From a virus: a stretch of DNA of 34,158 nucleotides. Shown here piece after piece: positions 5,938 to 13,188 of this stretch. Position 1 is the first letter of the stretch. Each line of letters starts with the position of its first letter. The stretch covers positions 1 to 34,158 of IMG/VR virus record IMGVR_UViG_3300039100_000009, one strand, 5' to 3'. The notes under the pieces are model-generated. The model saw nothing but the letters and a program-made list of their open reading frames with translations, was not told the origin of the DNA and did no database searches. Position numbers and translations under genes: made by a program.

Positions 5938-6170
5938 TCCCCTGAGTTAGGCTTTTTAAAAATCTTTTCCGCTGCACTAATTCCTAAGGCAGCAGCAGAC
6001 AAAGCAGCCACCGAATAAACCAAAGCCTCTGAAGGCTCATTTACCGCATCGTGATTTGCGTAAAGAGTATAGCACAAAGCTACCGCACTAAATACTCCTA
6101 CAAATCTTTTACTAGAAGCCTGTCCATTTTCAGACAAGAATCCTGATGACCATTCAAAAAACTTTTTCAT
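5934..6170 (-). CDS. Holin-like small membrane protein
   Basis: 78 residues with an N-terminal amphipathic stretch (MKKFFEWSSGFLSENGQ), then two hydrophobic helices (about 23-39, FVGVFSAVALCYTLYAN; and 48-67, EALVYSVAALSAAALGISAA) and a lysine-bearing tail. Size, two helices and the position upstream of the endolysin are typical of phage holins, which form the lethal lesion in the cytoplasmic membrane. I recall similar small proteins with SSKR before the first helix in Bacteroidota phages. ATGA overlaps connect it to both neighbours. Confidence 0.7.
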   Translation of the reverse strand: MKKFFEWSSGFLSENGQASSKRFVGVFSAVALCYTLYANHDAVNEPSEALVYSVAALSAAALGISAAEKIFKKPNSGE

Positions 6171-6292
6171 CTTCCTTGACCCCTGTATTTTTTAGGCTTG
6201 TTTAAACTTTTGGAATATGCTTTTTTTGCCTTTCCGTTTCTCCTTTTCCCGAAGGTTATTTTTATCTGTGCTACTGCTTTAGCCTTTGCCAT
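6167..6292 (-). CDS. Small basic conserved phage protein
   Basis: 41 residues, starting MAKAKAVAQIKITFGKRRNG and ending KKYRGQGR, with 15 or more Lys/Arg. It is too short for most gene callers. The C-terminal YRGQGR ending is one I remember from a recurrent tiny protein between connector and lysis genes of Bacteroidota phages. Strong positive charge suggests nucleic acid binding or packing inside the head. It ends in an ATGA overlap with the holin-like gene (6167-6170) and overlaps the previous gene by 14 nt. Confidence 0.7.
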   Translation of the reverse strand: MAKAKAVAQIKITFGKRRNGKAKKAYSKSLNKPKKYRGQGR

Positions 6293-6467
6293 TGTTTTTC
6301 TTTATTTCGCCCCGTATTTTATAAACCAAATAAACAATAGATAAAATAGAAATTACCGAAGTAAAAACTAAGTTAACAAATTGAAGTCCTGCCATAGCAC
6401 TAACATTTGCAAAGATTGCTACAAAGGTAGACGGCACTCCTAGTTCATCGCTCTTCAAGACATTCAT
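6279..6467 (-). CDS. Small membrane protein, second holin-like candidate
   Basis: 62 residues with two hydrophobic stretches (about 12-29, TFVAIFANVSAMAGLQFV; and 31-48, LVFTSVISILSIVYLVY) and a basic tail KIRGEIKKNNGKG. Start ATG 6467 lies one base from the stop of the upstream connector gene. Size and layout fit a class II holin or antiholin. With another holin-like protein and the PAS protein encoded next to it, the cassette would have up to three small lysis membrane proteins; which one forms the hole cannot be told from sequence. Confidence 0.65.
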   Translation of the reverse strand: MNVLKSDELGVPSTFVAIFANVSAMAGLQFVNLVFTSVISILSIVYLVYKIRGEIKKNNGKG

Positions 6468-6468
6468 T

Positions 6469-6906
6469 TTAAGCTATTGTTGGAATTGAACAAAAATCTA
6501 AAGGCATAGGAGCAGTAATCTGGATATCAATGGATACACCCGCTGTAAAGTCATCGAAGCGTTCTTGAAAGAATTCGATAGAAGCATTAGGCGCAGTATT
6601 AAAGCTGTAATCATTATCTAGTTTTAGTTTTGCTAGGACATCCAAAGCCACTAGCATCTGATCGCTCTGGATCTGCAGCCGGTTGCTTTTATCCTCTGTT
6701 AATAGGTCAGCAAAAAGAAGGACTAGATCATAGCGCAAAGTAGTACTAGAATATACGGAAGGCTTGACCACAGTCCAGAGAACCGGGTATTCAATCTCAC
6801 CGCCATTATCTACATAATCGTAGATGTCACCCTCTCCGAAGGTTCGGATCATTGGGTGCGCTTCTTGGATTGCTTTTAGTTTTTTGACTAGTTCTACTAA
6901 TGTCAT
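6469..6906 (-). CDS. Putative tail terminator / head-tail joining protein
   Basis: 145 residues. The pattern AHPMIRTFGEGDIYDYVDNGGEIEYPVLW followed by a segment LRYDLVLLFADLLTEDKSNRLQIQSDQMLVALDVL is one I associate with a neck or tail-terminator type protein of Bacteroidota phages. It sits two genes after the portal, right where connectors are expected. The N-terminal helix and beta-rich remainder fit the small alpha/beta fold of tail terminators. Which neck position it occupies is not decided by sequence. Confidence 0.6.
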   Translation of the reverse strand: MTLVELVKKLKAIQEAHPMIRTFGEGDIYDYVDNGGEIEYPVLWTVVKPSVYSSTTLRYDLVLLFADLLTEDKSNRLQIQSDQMLVALDVLAKLKLDNDYSFNTAPNASIEFFQERFDDFTAGVSIDIQITAPMPLDFCSIPTIA

Positions 6907-6958
6907 CTTGTTTGGATAAGAATTCTTTGAGCTTCTTTTCGTTTTTGCTGTAAGCCAT
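6827..6958 (-). CDS. Possible 43-residue protein overlapping the terminator gene
   Basis: A short frame starting MAYSKNEKKLKEFLSKQDD at ATG 6958, only two bases after the TAA of the connector gene, and ending at a TGA inside the following gene (about 80 nt overlap). Its Lys-rich helical start and tight coupling argue for translation; the large overlap and low-complexity end (SNPRSAPNDPNLRRG) argue against. Without it there would be a 54-nt gap between the neighbouring genes, rare in this operon. Confidence 0.35.
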   Translation of the reverse strand: MAYSKNEKKLKEFLSKQDDISRTSQKTKSNPRSAPNDPNLRRG

Positions 6959-6960
6959 TT

Positions 6961-7554
6961 TTAAAATGGTTTTTTGTATCTATTCCCTTGGTATCTTTCA
7001 GAGTATGGTCTGTGATCTTCATAGTCACCCCTGCCTAGATTAATAGCCACCTTGTACTGGTTAGATACAGGCTGAATAGTAGTGACATCGCTGCCGGGAT
7101 TCAAGTACTCAGGGTACTGCTCAGAGTTTGCGCATAGGTAATTGATCGCCCGTTCTGCGTACCATTCCGCATATCCCTTGTAGTATTGGCTGATGCTCTG
7201 CAATTCTGCAAAGGTAGGTTCTGTGATGTTCTCGCTTTTGCGCTTTACTACTCCCTTATTTACAAATTTGTACTGCATCGCCATAGGCAATTCACCTAGT
7301 ACATAGTTGAAAAGGGTATCCGTTAGATAGTTATCTAGGAAAGTCTTGTAGACCGCATTCCCGCCAGATCCTATTGTCCCGTTTGAGATCAATGTCAGGA
7401 TCTTATCGTAAAGCGCAGTCCCGCAGATAGGATGTATATACCTGTCCTGCGTCATCTTAATTACCTGAGTGACATTCTTTAGATCTATGTTTGCGGAAGC
7501 TACGGTGAAGTCCTTGAAGGACTGCTCCGATATCATTAATACATTAGCGCTCAT
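6961..7554 (-). CDS. Putative head-tail connector (adaptor) protein
   Basis: 197 residues from ATG 7554, which overlaps the portal stop as ATGA (7551-7554); an in-frame ATG 36 nt upstream lies inside the portal gene and is less likely. Features are SEQSFKDFTVASANIDLKNV, then MTQDRYIHPICGTALYDKI, then a helical part with LPMAMQYKFVNKGVVKRKSENI, and a Tyr/Arg-rich tail ending RYKKPF. I recall this layout from adaptor proteins of Bacteroidota phages (DUF6712-like). Adaptors dock beneath the portal and make the docking site for the tail. Confidence 0.65.
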   Translation of the reverse strand: MSANVLMISEQSFKDFTVASANIDLKNVTQVIKMTQDRYIHPICGTALYDKILTLISNGTIGSGGNAVYKTFLDNYLTDTLFNYVLGELPMAMQYKFVNKGVVKRKSENITEPTFAELQSISQYYKGYAEWYAERAINYLCANSEQYPEYLNPGSDVTTIQPVSNQYKVAINLGRGDYEDHRPYSERYQGNRYKKPF

Positions 7555-9557
7555 CGTGATGTTTTTTCTACTACTACATTTCTTTTCCACTCATGTCTGC
7601 AGAAAGGAGTTCTTCTGCCTGTGTTAGGATTTGTGTACCATCCTCCGCAAAGTTGGAATACAGAATAGCCTAGCTGATTGGATATGTTTTGGATTTCTTC
7701 TCTTGTAAAGAATAGACCGCTACCATATAGCCTCTCGCACAAAGGTCTTGATCCGCTTTTAGCGGCAGGTACATTTGGTCTTTCTTCGTAGCTGTATAGC
7801 ACCTTAAAAGAAGTGACAGGCTGAAGTCTCTTGATAGCTGCATCCCCTGTCCGGGTTACGGATCTGGTGATCAACCCTTCCCGGCTGATTTTTTCCACCA
7901 AGACCTGATCATCAATCAAAGTATTAATTCTGGAGATGACAGAAGCCTCATCTATACCTATAATTTTTGCAAGCTGTGGAACTGTGATATTTTCGTCTCT
8001 TTGAATTTGAGTGACTATCTTTCTTTGGATTTCATTCAGTTGGTATTCAGCAAAAAGATCCTGCTTGATAAAATCATCCATGCTTGAGAAGTGCATCTTT
8101 GTGCTTTCAATTACCTTGAATCTTTCCTTAGATACTCCTTTGCCTTCAAACTTTTCTAGGATCGCTGCATCGTATTCTGAGATGCTGCATTCAAGGTATA
8201 GGTGATCTGAAAATATTTCAGAAGGTGCTTCTCCAAGCGTATCAGGTGTAGTAATTTCAGCCCGCACAGGAAGCCCAATCAACTGTCTTAATTCATTCAC
8301 ATCCATAGACTCCACTACCTTAGTAGCAATCAATGGAGATAGGCTGTTCAAAGAATTTATAACATCCTGCGCTCCTTGAGTTTCCTTCTTCTCGATAGGT
8401 GCAAGTCCTAGCTTCTCCCGGATCTCATCCTGAGTCATGTTAGTGCTGATGATCTGCTCGCTAAATTGGAAAGAGATAGGCTCTGTTTTCTTGATCTCAA
8501 GTTCAGCAATAATATCATTGAACTTCAGAAGGTAGTTAATTACTTCCTCAAGTGCCTGCTGCTTTGCATTTACATAGGTATTCTGGAATAGTTCAGAAGC
8601 CTCCCGCATTTCTGCCCTTCCGCCTAGCTGCCCTTCAGTTTTAACCCCAAAAAGCATTGGGCTAGTAACTTTATGCCCGGTGAAAATCTCCTGCTGTACG
8701 GTCTTATTTAGTAGGTCAAAATGCTTGTCTAATTCAGTACCCGAAAGATCTACGATTGAAGGCTCGTTCTCCTTGCTATCATTGAAGGCAAGCATGAATT
8801 TTCCTGCGTTCTTAGATCCAGAGAATTTATCTTTAAATTGTCTCTCGATTCGATCCTCTTCCTCTTGGCTTACTTTTCCCCCGTTCAGGTTGATCAGCTT
8901 GCTTGAGAACATTCCGTTATTGATCGTGTTTAGGTGGTACTCGCCAATCGAAATATCTAGTTCAATATAGCTGATCGCACCCCGGTAGTCTGGAAGTGAA
9001 TAGGTATTGGCTCCCGCTCTGTATTCTTTGAAGTACAGAATCTGTGTCCCGGTGGTGTTGTTTGGATCAAATGCCGGGTAAGTATCAAAGTCCGGTCTAG
9101 GGTTGACATTATCATTTTTGATCCAATTGTCAGAGACATAAAACTCGCTATTGTCTGCGTTCGTTCTGACCTTGTAATAGTCAACATGGTAAAGTTCTGC
9201 GATCTCCCCGGTTCCCTTAGTCCAGATCACCTGAAGGTAGTAACCGCCAAAAATAGAAAGATCCGTGACTAGCTTTTTTGTCAGTTCATTTAGGCTTTCC
9301 TGCTTGGTGTTGATTCGATCAATTAAGCCAAAAACCTTTGCCTTCTGCATCTCATCTTCAGCCTTCACAGTCCACCCGTTGCCACAGATATAGTCTACCT
9401 TGCCGGTTATAATAGCGTTATTCTTTGCGCTGTTATTGTAGATCCTTAGCAGGTAGTTAGGATAATCATTCTTCTCCCCGTAGTAGATGTATTCCTTTCC
9501 TTTTACTTCTTTGTAAACGGGCAAAGGCACTTGATCGAATTTGAATAATTTTATCAT
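7551..9557 (-). CDS. Portal protein with C-terminal winged-helix and Cys/His region
   Basis: 668 residues. Residues 1 to about 430 have portal features seen in Bacteroidota phages: IYYGEKNDYPNYLLRIYNNSA near the start (AKNNAIITGKVDYICGNGW), FGGYYLQVIW, a helical stem region, and HKVTSPMLFGVKTEGQLGGRAEM, the typical portal wing/crown patch. Residues about 505-556 (EIQRKIVTQIQRDENITVPQ, then SVISRINTLIDDQVLVEK) look like a winged helix-turn-helix. The last 65 residues carry LCERL, QLCGGWYTNP and PFCRHEWK, similar to the Cys/His C-terminus of MuF-like minor head proteins. The portal is the DNA gateway bound by terminase. Fusion to these extra parts is unusual. ATGA overlaps on both sides. Confidence 0.85.
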   Translation of the reverse strand: MIKLFKFDQVPLPVYKEVKGKEYIYYGEKNDYPNYLLRIYNNSAKNNAIITGKVDYICGNGWTVKAEDEMQKAKVFGLIDRINTKQESLNELTKKLVTDLSIFGGYYLQVIWTKGTGEIAELYHVDYYKVRTNADNSEFYVSDNWIKNDNVNPRPDFDTYPAFDPNNTTGTQILYFKEYRAGANTYSLPDYRGAISYIELDISIGEYHLNTINNGMFSSKLINLNGGKVSQEEEDRIERQFKDKFSGSKNAGKFMLAFNDSKENEPSIVDLSGTELDKHFDLLNKTVQQEIFTGHKVTSPMLFGVKTEGQLGGRAEMREASELFQNTYVNAKQQALEEVINYLLKFNDIIAELEIKKTEPISFQFSEQIISTNMTQDEIREKLGLAPIEKKETQGAQDVINSLNSLSPLIATKVVESMDVNELRQLIGLPVRAEITTPDTLGEAPSEIFSDHLYLECSISEYDAAILEKFEGKGVSKERFKVIESTKMHFSSMDDFIKQDLFAEYQLNEIQRKIVTQIQRDENITVPQLAKIIGIDEASVISRINTLIDDQVLVEKISREGLITRSVTRTGDAAIKRLQPVTSFKVLYSYEERPNVPAAKSGSRPLCERLYGSGLFFTREEIQNISNQLGYSVFQLCGGWYTNPNTGRRTPFCRHEWKRNVVVEKTSR

Positions 9558-9913
9558 GCTGTTGTATAGGTCTTATAAGTACCATTATAGCCGTTGTATC
9601 TAACTACTCCAGTAGTAGAAAGATTAGGTGCAGTCAATTCCATTTTTCCGGTAGCAATAATATCAGCACCGCTTCCCGTTTGGGTTACATAGTACCGCCA
9701 GAATCCCACCGTTGAAGAACTGAAAGAGGCTTCGCTAATTGCAAACTCAGAATATCTATCTTTGAAATCGCTCACATCTGTTAGGTTTAAAGTCACTTCT
9801 TCCTTTGTTACTTCATGCTGAAATAAAAAGGTATAGGTATTGCTGCTAGTTTCTTTTTTGTCAAACAGGGCTATATAGATCACGCTATTTGCACCCTTCT
9901 CGATTATCACCAT
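9554..9913 (-). CDS. Small beta-rich virion-associated protein (hypothetical)
   Basis: 119 residues, almost all beta-strand by pattern: MVIIEKGANSVIYIALFDKK, FLFQHEVTKEEVTLNL, DVSDFKDRYSEFAI, GFWRYYVTQ. Proteins with this MVIIEKG start and an Ig-like/BppU-like strand order occur in structural blocks of Bacteroidota phages, as I recall. Position between tail tube and portal suggests a virion role such as decoration or neck protein. It lies just after an intrinsic terminator, so its transcription depends on read-through or an unseen promoter. ATGA overlap with the portal. Confidence 0.6.
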   Translation of the reverse strand: MVIIEKGANSVIYIALFDKKETSSNTYTFLFQHEVTKEEVTLNLTDVSDFKDRYSEFAISEASFSSSTVGFWRYYVTQTGSGADIIATGKMELTAPNLSTTGVVRYNGYNGTYKTYTTA

Positions 9914-9947
9914 ATCTATAAATACAAAATCCTTTCTTTATGTACAC

Positions 9948-9978
9948 AAAAAAAACAGCCCCAAAATTGAGGCTGCTT
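9948..9978 (-). terminator. Intrinsic terminator after the tail tube gene
   Basis: On the minus strand CAGCCTCA pairs with TGGGGCTG (9956-9975; 8 bp including one G-U, loop of four) and is followed by eight T (9948-9955). This is a good intrinsic terminator. It lies 27 nt after the tail tube stop and would lower expression of portal and connectors relative to capsid and tube. Confidence 0.8.
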
Positions 9979-10004
9979 TTCACATCTAAACAACAAACCA
10001 AATA

Positions 10005-10508
10005 TTAGTCTAAAGGAGGAGTGCCGGTAAATAGGGCAGCAAGTTCCTTTTCGTTACCTGTAAAGGTCAAGGTGTAGCCATTTCGATCACCGAAAGCAGT
10101 ACCTGATCCTGATCCGCCACCAGTCAAGTCAAGTCCGTTAACTTCTCCAAGAACCCAAGTCTTGCCGTTATTGTCTTTTACCAAGGCAACAAGTCTATTT
10201 TTCGCAAGAAGAAGGATCTCATTTCGAGTATTCACTTGCAATTTGTTTAGGATGATCTCCAGAGTTTGAGCGTAGAATACAGTGCCATTCTGAACATTGG
10301 TATTGACAGCTTCAGCAAAGTTGGAAGATTCTTTTACAAGATCGTACTTCCAAAAATATTTGCCTGAATCCATAGTCACACCGGTGTAAGTTCCGGCAGT
10401 ACCTGTCCAAGATGCAATATCTTCTACGGCTGCGAAATATACTTCCTTCAAACCGCCGATAGAATCTTTGCAGTCAAGGGTATAGTTTTGAGTTAATGCG
10501 CAAGCCAT
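10005..10508 (-). CDS. Putative major tail tube protein
   Basis: 167 residues beginning MACALTQNYTLDCKDSIGGL followed by KEVYFAAVED. The C-DSIGG-KEVYF start is a recurrent pattern that I associate with the tube protein of Bacteroidota siphoviruses. Length, beta-rich make-up and a Gly-rich loop (LDLTGGGSGSGTAFGDRNGY) fit a tail tube subunit. The gene is placed directly after the major capsid gene between two hairpins, as expected for a protein made in very high copy number. Alternative: a head decoration protein. Confidence 0.65.
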   Translation of the reverse strand: MACALTQNYTLDCKDSIGGLKEVYFAAVEDIASWTGTAGTYTGVTMDSGKYFWKYDLVKESSNFAEAVNTNVQNGTVFYAQTLEIILNKLQVNTRNEILLLAKNRLVALVKDNNGKTWVLGEVNGLDLTGGGSGSGTAFGDRNGYTLTFTGNEKELAALFTGTPPLD

Positions 10509-10535
10509 ATATTTTTTATTTTAAGATTTGTGAAA

Positions 10536-10558
10536 GGGCAGGAGTGAATCCCCTGCCC
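10536..10558 (-). terminator. Hairpin between capsid and tail tube genes
   Basis: GGGCAGG (10536-10542) and CCTGCCC (10552-10558) form a 7-bp GC-rich stem with a 9-nt loop. On the minus strand it is followed by TTTCACAAATC, a poor U-tract. It lies 11 nt past the capsid stop codon and could be an attenuator or a 3' stabilising hairpin for the capsid message. Confidence 0.5.
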
Positions 10559-10568
10559 ATGATTTTAA

Positions 10569-11525
10569 TTAAGGTGCTACATACTTCTTCCAGAATACTA
10601 CTTCATCCGGGAAGGCAATTTGTACACCCAATTTGAATTCTACTACGAATCTCATCTCATCCGCCTCTTTTGCGTAGAACAACTCAAAGCGATCTTGCTC
10701 ATTCAAAAGGTCAGTACCAAGGTACATGTTGCTCATAGAAAGTCCGAAAAGCTGATCAGTTCCGTTCAATCCGTTAACACCAATCAATTTGATAGCAGTG
10801 CCGGGAACAATTAGTTCCATGTTAGCAGCATCAACAGGGTAGTGGTAAAGGTTAGCGTCTCTCAAGGCAAGTACATACTCACGGAAAGTATCATTACCGC
10901 AGAAGATAACTACATCAGACTTGTCCAACAAAGCAGCAGGAAGGGCAGCGAATACCATGTCCACAGCAGCGATAACATTGGAAGTAGTCAAGGTAGTCTG
11001 GTTAGCAGTGTTACCATTGATAGGATCGCCTGCACCACCGAATCCAAGGGCATTGATAATAGTTCCGAATCCTTGGAACTTGTTCAACTGACCATCAGAA
11101 GAAGCAGTGTTACCCTGCCAGATAGCAGTCTCAAGGGCTGCGCCAATTCTAGCTACTTTCTGAGCAGAATACTCAGCACCGTAAGCCATGTAGTCATAGG
11201 TAGATCCTTCTCTCAAAGCCTTCTGAGTGTATTTAGCTTCAAATGCCTTAGGGCAGATGCTTTCCTGAATCTTAATTTTACCTACAGTGATAGTACGCTG
11301 AGTGATGGTAGTAGTTCCAGAAGAAGAGAACCCGCAAGTTCCGCCTGCTTGGAATACCGCATCGGTAGTCATGATGTTGATAGTTTCAGCGGATTTGATA
11401 CCCACCTGAACATTACCAAGTGCTTCGATCAAAGAAGCAGTTTTTGCAGAGAAGATAGCTGCAGATGTCAACTGCAATTCGTTCTCCTTCACATAGTTAG
11501 TTAATCCTGATAAATCTAGTGCCAT
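10569..11525 (-). CDS. Major capsid protein
   Basis: 318 residues, starting MALDLSGLTNYVKENELQL and ending DEVVFWKKYVAP, with a long mixed alpha/beta body. The region with VNVYIKIQES-like strands (TITVGKIKIQESICPKAFE), the helix YMAYGAEYSAQKVARIGAALE, the loop with WQGNTA and the late segment SDVVIFCGNDTFREYVLALRD fit HK97-fold capsid proteins of Bacteroidota phages. It follows the scaffold-like gene by one base and precedes the tube gene. No N-terminal delta domain is present, in line with a separate scaffold protein. Confidence 0.8.
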   Translation of the reverse strand: MALDLSGLTNYVKENELQLTSAAIFSAKTASLIEALGNVQVGIKSAETINIMTTDAVFQAGGTCGFSSSGTTTITQRTITVGKIKIQESICPKAFEAKYTQKALREGSTYDYMAYGAEYSAQKVARIGAALETAIWQGNTASSDGQLNKFQGFGTIINALGFGGAGDPINGNTANQTTLTTSNVIAAVDMVFAALPAALLDKSDVVIFCGNDTFREYVLALRDANLYHYPVDAANMELIVPGTAIKLIGVNGLNGTDQLFGLSMSNMYLGTDLLNEQDRFELFYAKEADEMRFVVEFKLGVQIAFPDEVVFWKKYVAP

Positions 11526-11526
11526 T

Positions 11527-12114
11527 TTATTTTTGTTTTAATTTTTGAAATGCGTTTTGAAGGCTGTTATACCTGTCTACTTTTTCTTCTTTGATTTGCT
11601 TTGCAAATTGGTTAGGTGCTGTGATAGCTTTATCGCTTGGCTCTTTTGCTAGAGACTCAAGAACTACGGCAGACATTTTCACCGCTTCCTTAACTTCTTC
11701 AGCTTTCTCTTCCATAGCCTTAACCTTTGCAGTCAATTCTTCTACCTTTTTCTCAAGGTCACCCATTGCTTGCTCAACCTTTGCCATTGCTTCATCCTTT
11801 ACAGGCTCTTCAGCAGGTACTTCTTCAGCAGCTTCGATCTCAATTTCAACCTTTGCCTCTGCTTGCTTTACCTCTGCAATTTTACCTTCTTCAAGGACTA
11901 CCACGATTTCACCTGATTCAAGTTGATGCTCCCCAACCGGTGCAGGGATCTGAGCCCCATCTTCACCAATTACGAAAATATCACCCGCCTCAAGGTCATA
12001 GGCAACCGCTGTGCCATCTACTAGCTTACCTTCAACCAATGCGAAGGCAGCCTCTTTCTCCTGCTCAGAGAAAAGAAGTTTTTTGATTTCTACTAGTGCG
12101 TCTTTTGCGTTCAT
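11527..12114 (-). CDS. Putative capsid scaffolding protein
   Basis: 195 residues from ATG 12114 (MNAKDALVEIKKLLFSEQ). An in-frame ATG 33 nt upstream lies inside the previous gene and is less likely. Residues 40-85 are beta-rich (EAGDIFVIGEDGAQI, GEHQLESGEIVVVLEEGKI); 90-165 are an acidic Ala/Glu/Lys coiled coil; the C-terminal end is basic (RYNSLQNAFQKLKQK), as in scaffold proteins whose basic tail binds the capsid protein. Position between protease and major capsid is the classical scaffold place. Confidence 0.7.
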   Translation of the reverse strand: MNAKDALVEIKKLLFSEQEKEAAFALVEGKLVDGTAVAYDLEAGDIFVIGEDGAQIPAPVGEHQLESGEIVVVLEEGKIAEVKQAEAKVEIEIEAAEEVPAEEPVKDEAMAKVEQAMGDLEKKVEELTAKVKAMEEKAEEVKEAVKMSAVVLESLAKEPSDKAITAPNQFAKQIKEEKVDRYNSLQNAFQKLKQK

Positions 12115-12136
12115 ATAAGTAAATATTAAATTGTTT

Positions 12137-13177
12137 TTACTGTTCAATTTGGCTTAGAATTTTGAAGATCTGAGCCATGATCTGTTCTTCCTTGCTTACT
12201 ACCTTGTTTGTCTTTTCATAACGGAAAAGTCCCTCCACAGAAAAGCCTTTGAAAGTACCTGCCTTCACTTCATTCCAGATCTTGTCATTATCAACTTTAA
12301 AGCTGCCGAACCATGATCCATTTGAAATGTCCTCAAATCCTTTTGGAGGCATGATTCCCTTCTCCCGGTCAATGATAAAACTTTCAAACATATATACCCC
12401 ATCTACCGGGGTGCTATGCTCTACATTTACCTTTGACTGGTAGCCTTTTTTAAAGAATCGCTGTACTATCTTCTTGATCTCAGCAGCTGAAAAGCTGACA
12501 TAGTACTCCTCATCTTCATCCCTTCTGTAGATCGGAAGATCCGCAATCATCAAAGCCCCGGTAACTATTCGCTGCTCTTGGTTTTCAATATTAAATTTGT
12601 TGAAGCCTACAGCCCTGAAGTCTTCCTGATTCATTTTGCTTTCTGCCCATCTTAGCATTGGCTCACCACCCCAGAGAAGATAGCTGATAGTCCCGCAGGC
12701 TTCAGTATCTTCCGGGTTATAATATTCTGCAGCCCTGCTTAGGTAGGAATATGTCCTTCGGATGGTCTCCCTAGACAGGTTTTCTCCTGCCATTATTTGA
12801 GTCGCTCTGACTTTTCCTACCTGAGTAGCGCATCTATTCCCTACTGCCTCATTTAAGCTGATACCACGCTCTGCGTTATCCTTAGCTGATTGAGGGTAAT
12901 CATTATATGAATCTTCTTGGAATCTACCTTCCCATTGGCTTGAGCAGATAGCTACCGCCTGCTCTGATTCCTTGCCTTCATTTATCATGTATTCTATGCA
13001 TCTAGGAAGAAAGTCCTCTTTGCTTTCCCCTTGGCTAGGCTCTACAAACTGCTGCGAAAAGGCTAGGAAGTTTTTCTGAATTGCAGGGTATTCTACTAGG
13101 GCTATGAAGTCTACTTCTTCTTCGCCTTCGATCGTATCCCCGATCATCATCTCATATAGTGGTAGTTTCTTTTCCAT
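12137..13177 (-). CDS. XkdF-like prohead protease with an inserted domain
   Basis: 346 residues. The XkdF-type serine protease region appears in two parts: residues 20-42 (EEEVDFIALVEYPAIQKNFL) and 195-318 (RIVTGALMIADLPIYRRD, VNVEHSTPVDGVYMFESFII, GTFKGFSVEGLF), with His254 and Ser314 as likely catalytic residues. Between them, residues about 50-190 hold another module: FLPRCIEYMINEGKESEQAV followed by AICSSQWEG, then NAERGISLNEAVGNRCATQ, RETIRRTYSYLSRAAEYY and SYLLWGGEPMLRWAES. I have seen such a module attached to structural proteins but know no function. The protease matures the prohead. It precedes the scaffold gene by 22 nt. Confidence 0.75.
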   Translation of the reverse strand: MEKKLPLYEMMIGDTIEGEEEVDFIALVEYPAIQKNFLAFSQQFVEPSQGESKEDFLPRCIEYMINEGKESEQAVAICSSQWEGRFQEDSYNDYPQSAKDNAERGISLNEAVGNRCATQVGKVRATQIMAGENLSRETIRRTYSYLSRAAEYYNPEDTEACGTISYLLWGGEPMLRWAESKMNQEDFRAVGFNKFNIENQEQRIVTGALMIADLPIYRRDEDEEYYVSFSAAEIKKIVQRFFKKGYQSKVNVEHSTPVDGVYMFESFIIDREKGIMPPKGFEDISNGSWFGSFKVDNDKIWNEVKAGTFKGFSVEGLFRYEKTNKVVSKEEQIMAQIFKILSQIEQ

Positions 13178-13188
13178 ATCTTTAAGTA

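Noticed and set aside
10842-11504. 220-residue plus-strand frame opposite the capsid gene
   Set aside because: Antisense shadow of the major capsid gene; Ser/Val-rich, no recognisable pattern, no start signal or neighbours on that strand.
11591-12086. Plus-strand frames of 111 and 119 residues opposite the scaffold gene
   Set aside because: Low-complexity shadows of the acidic coiled-coil coding sequence in two frames.
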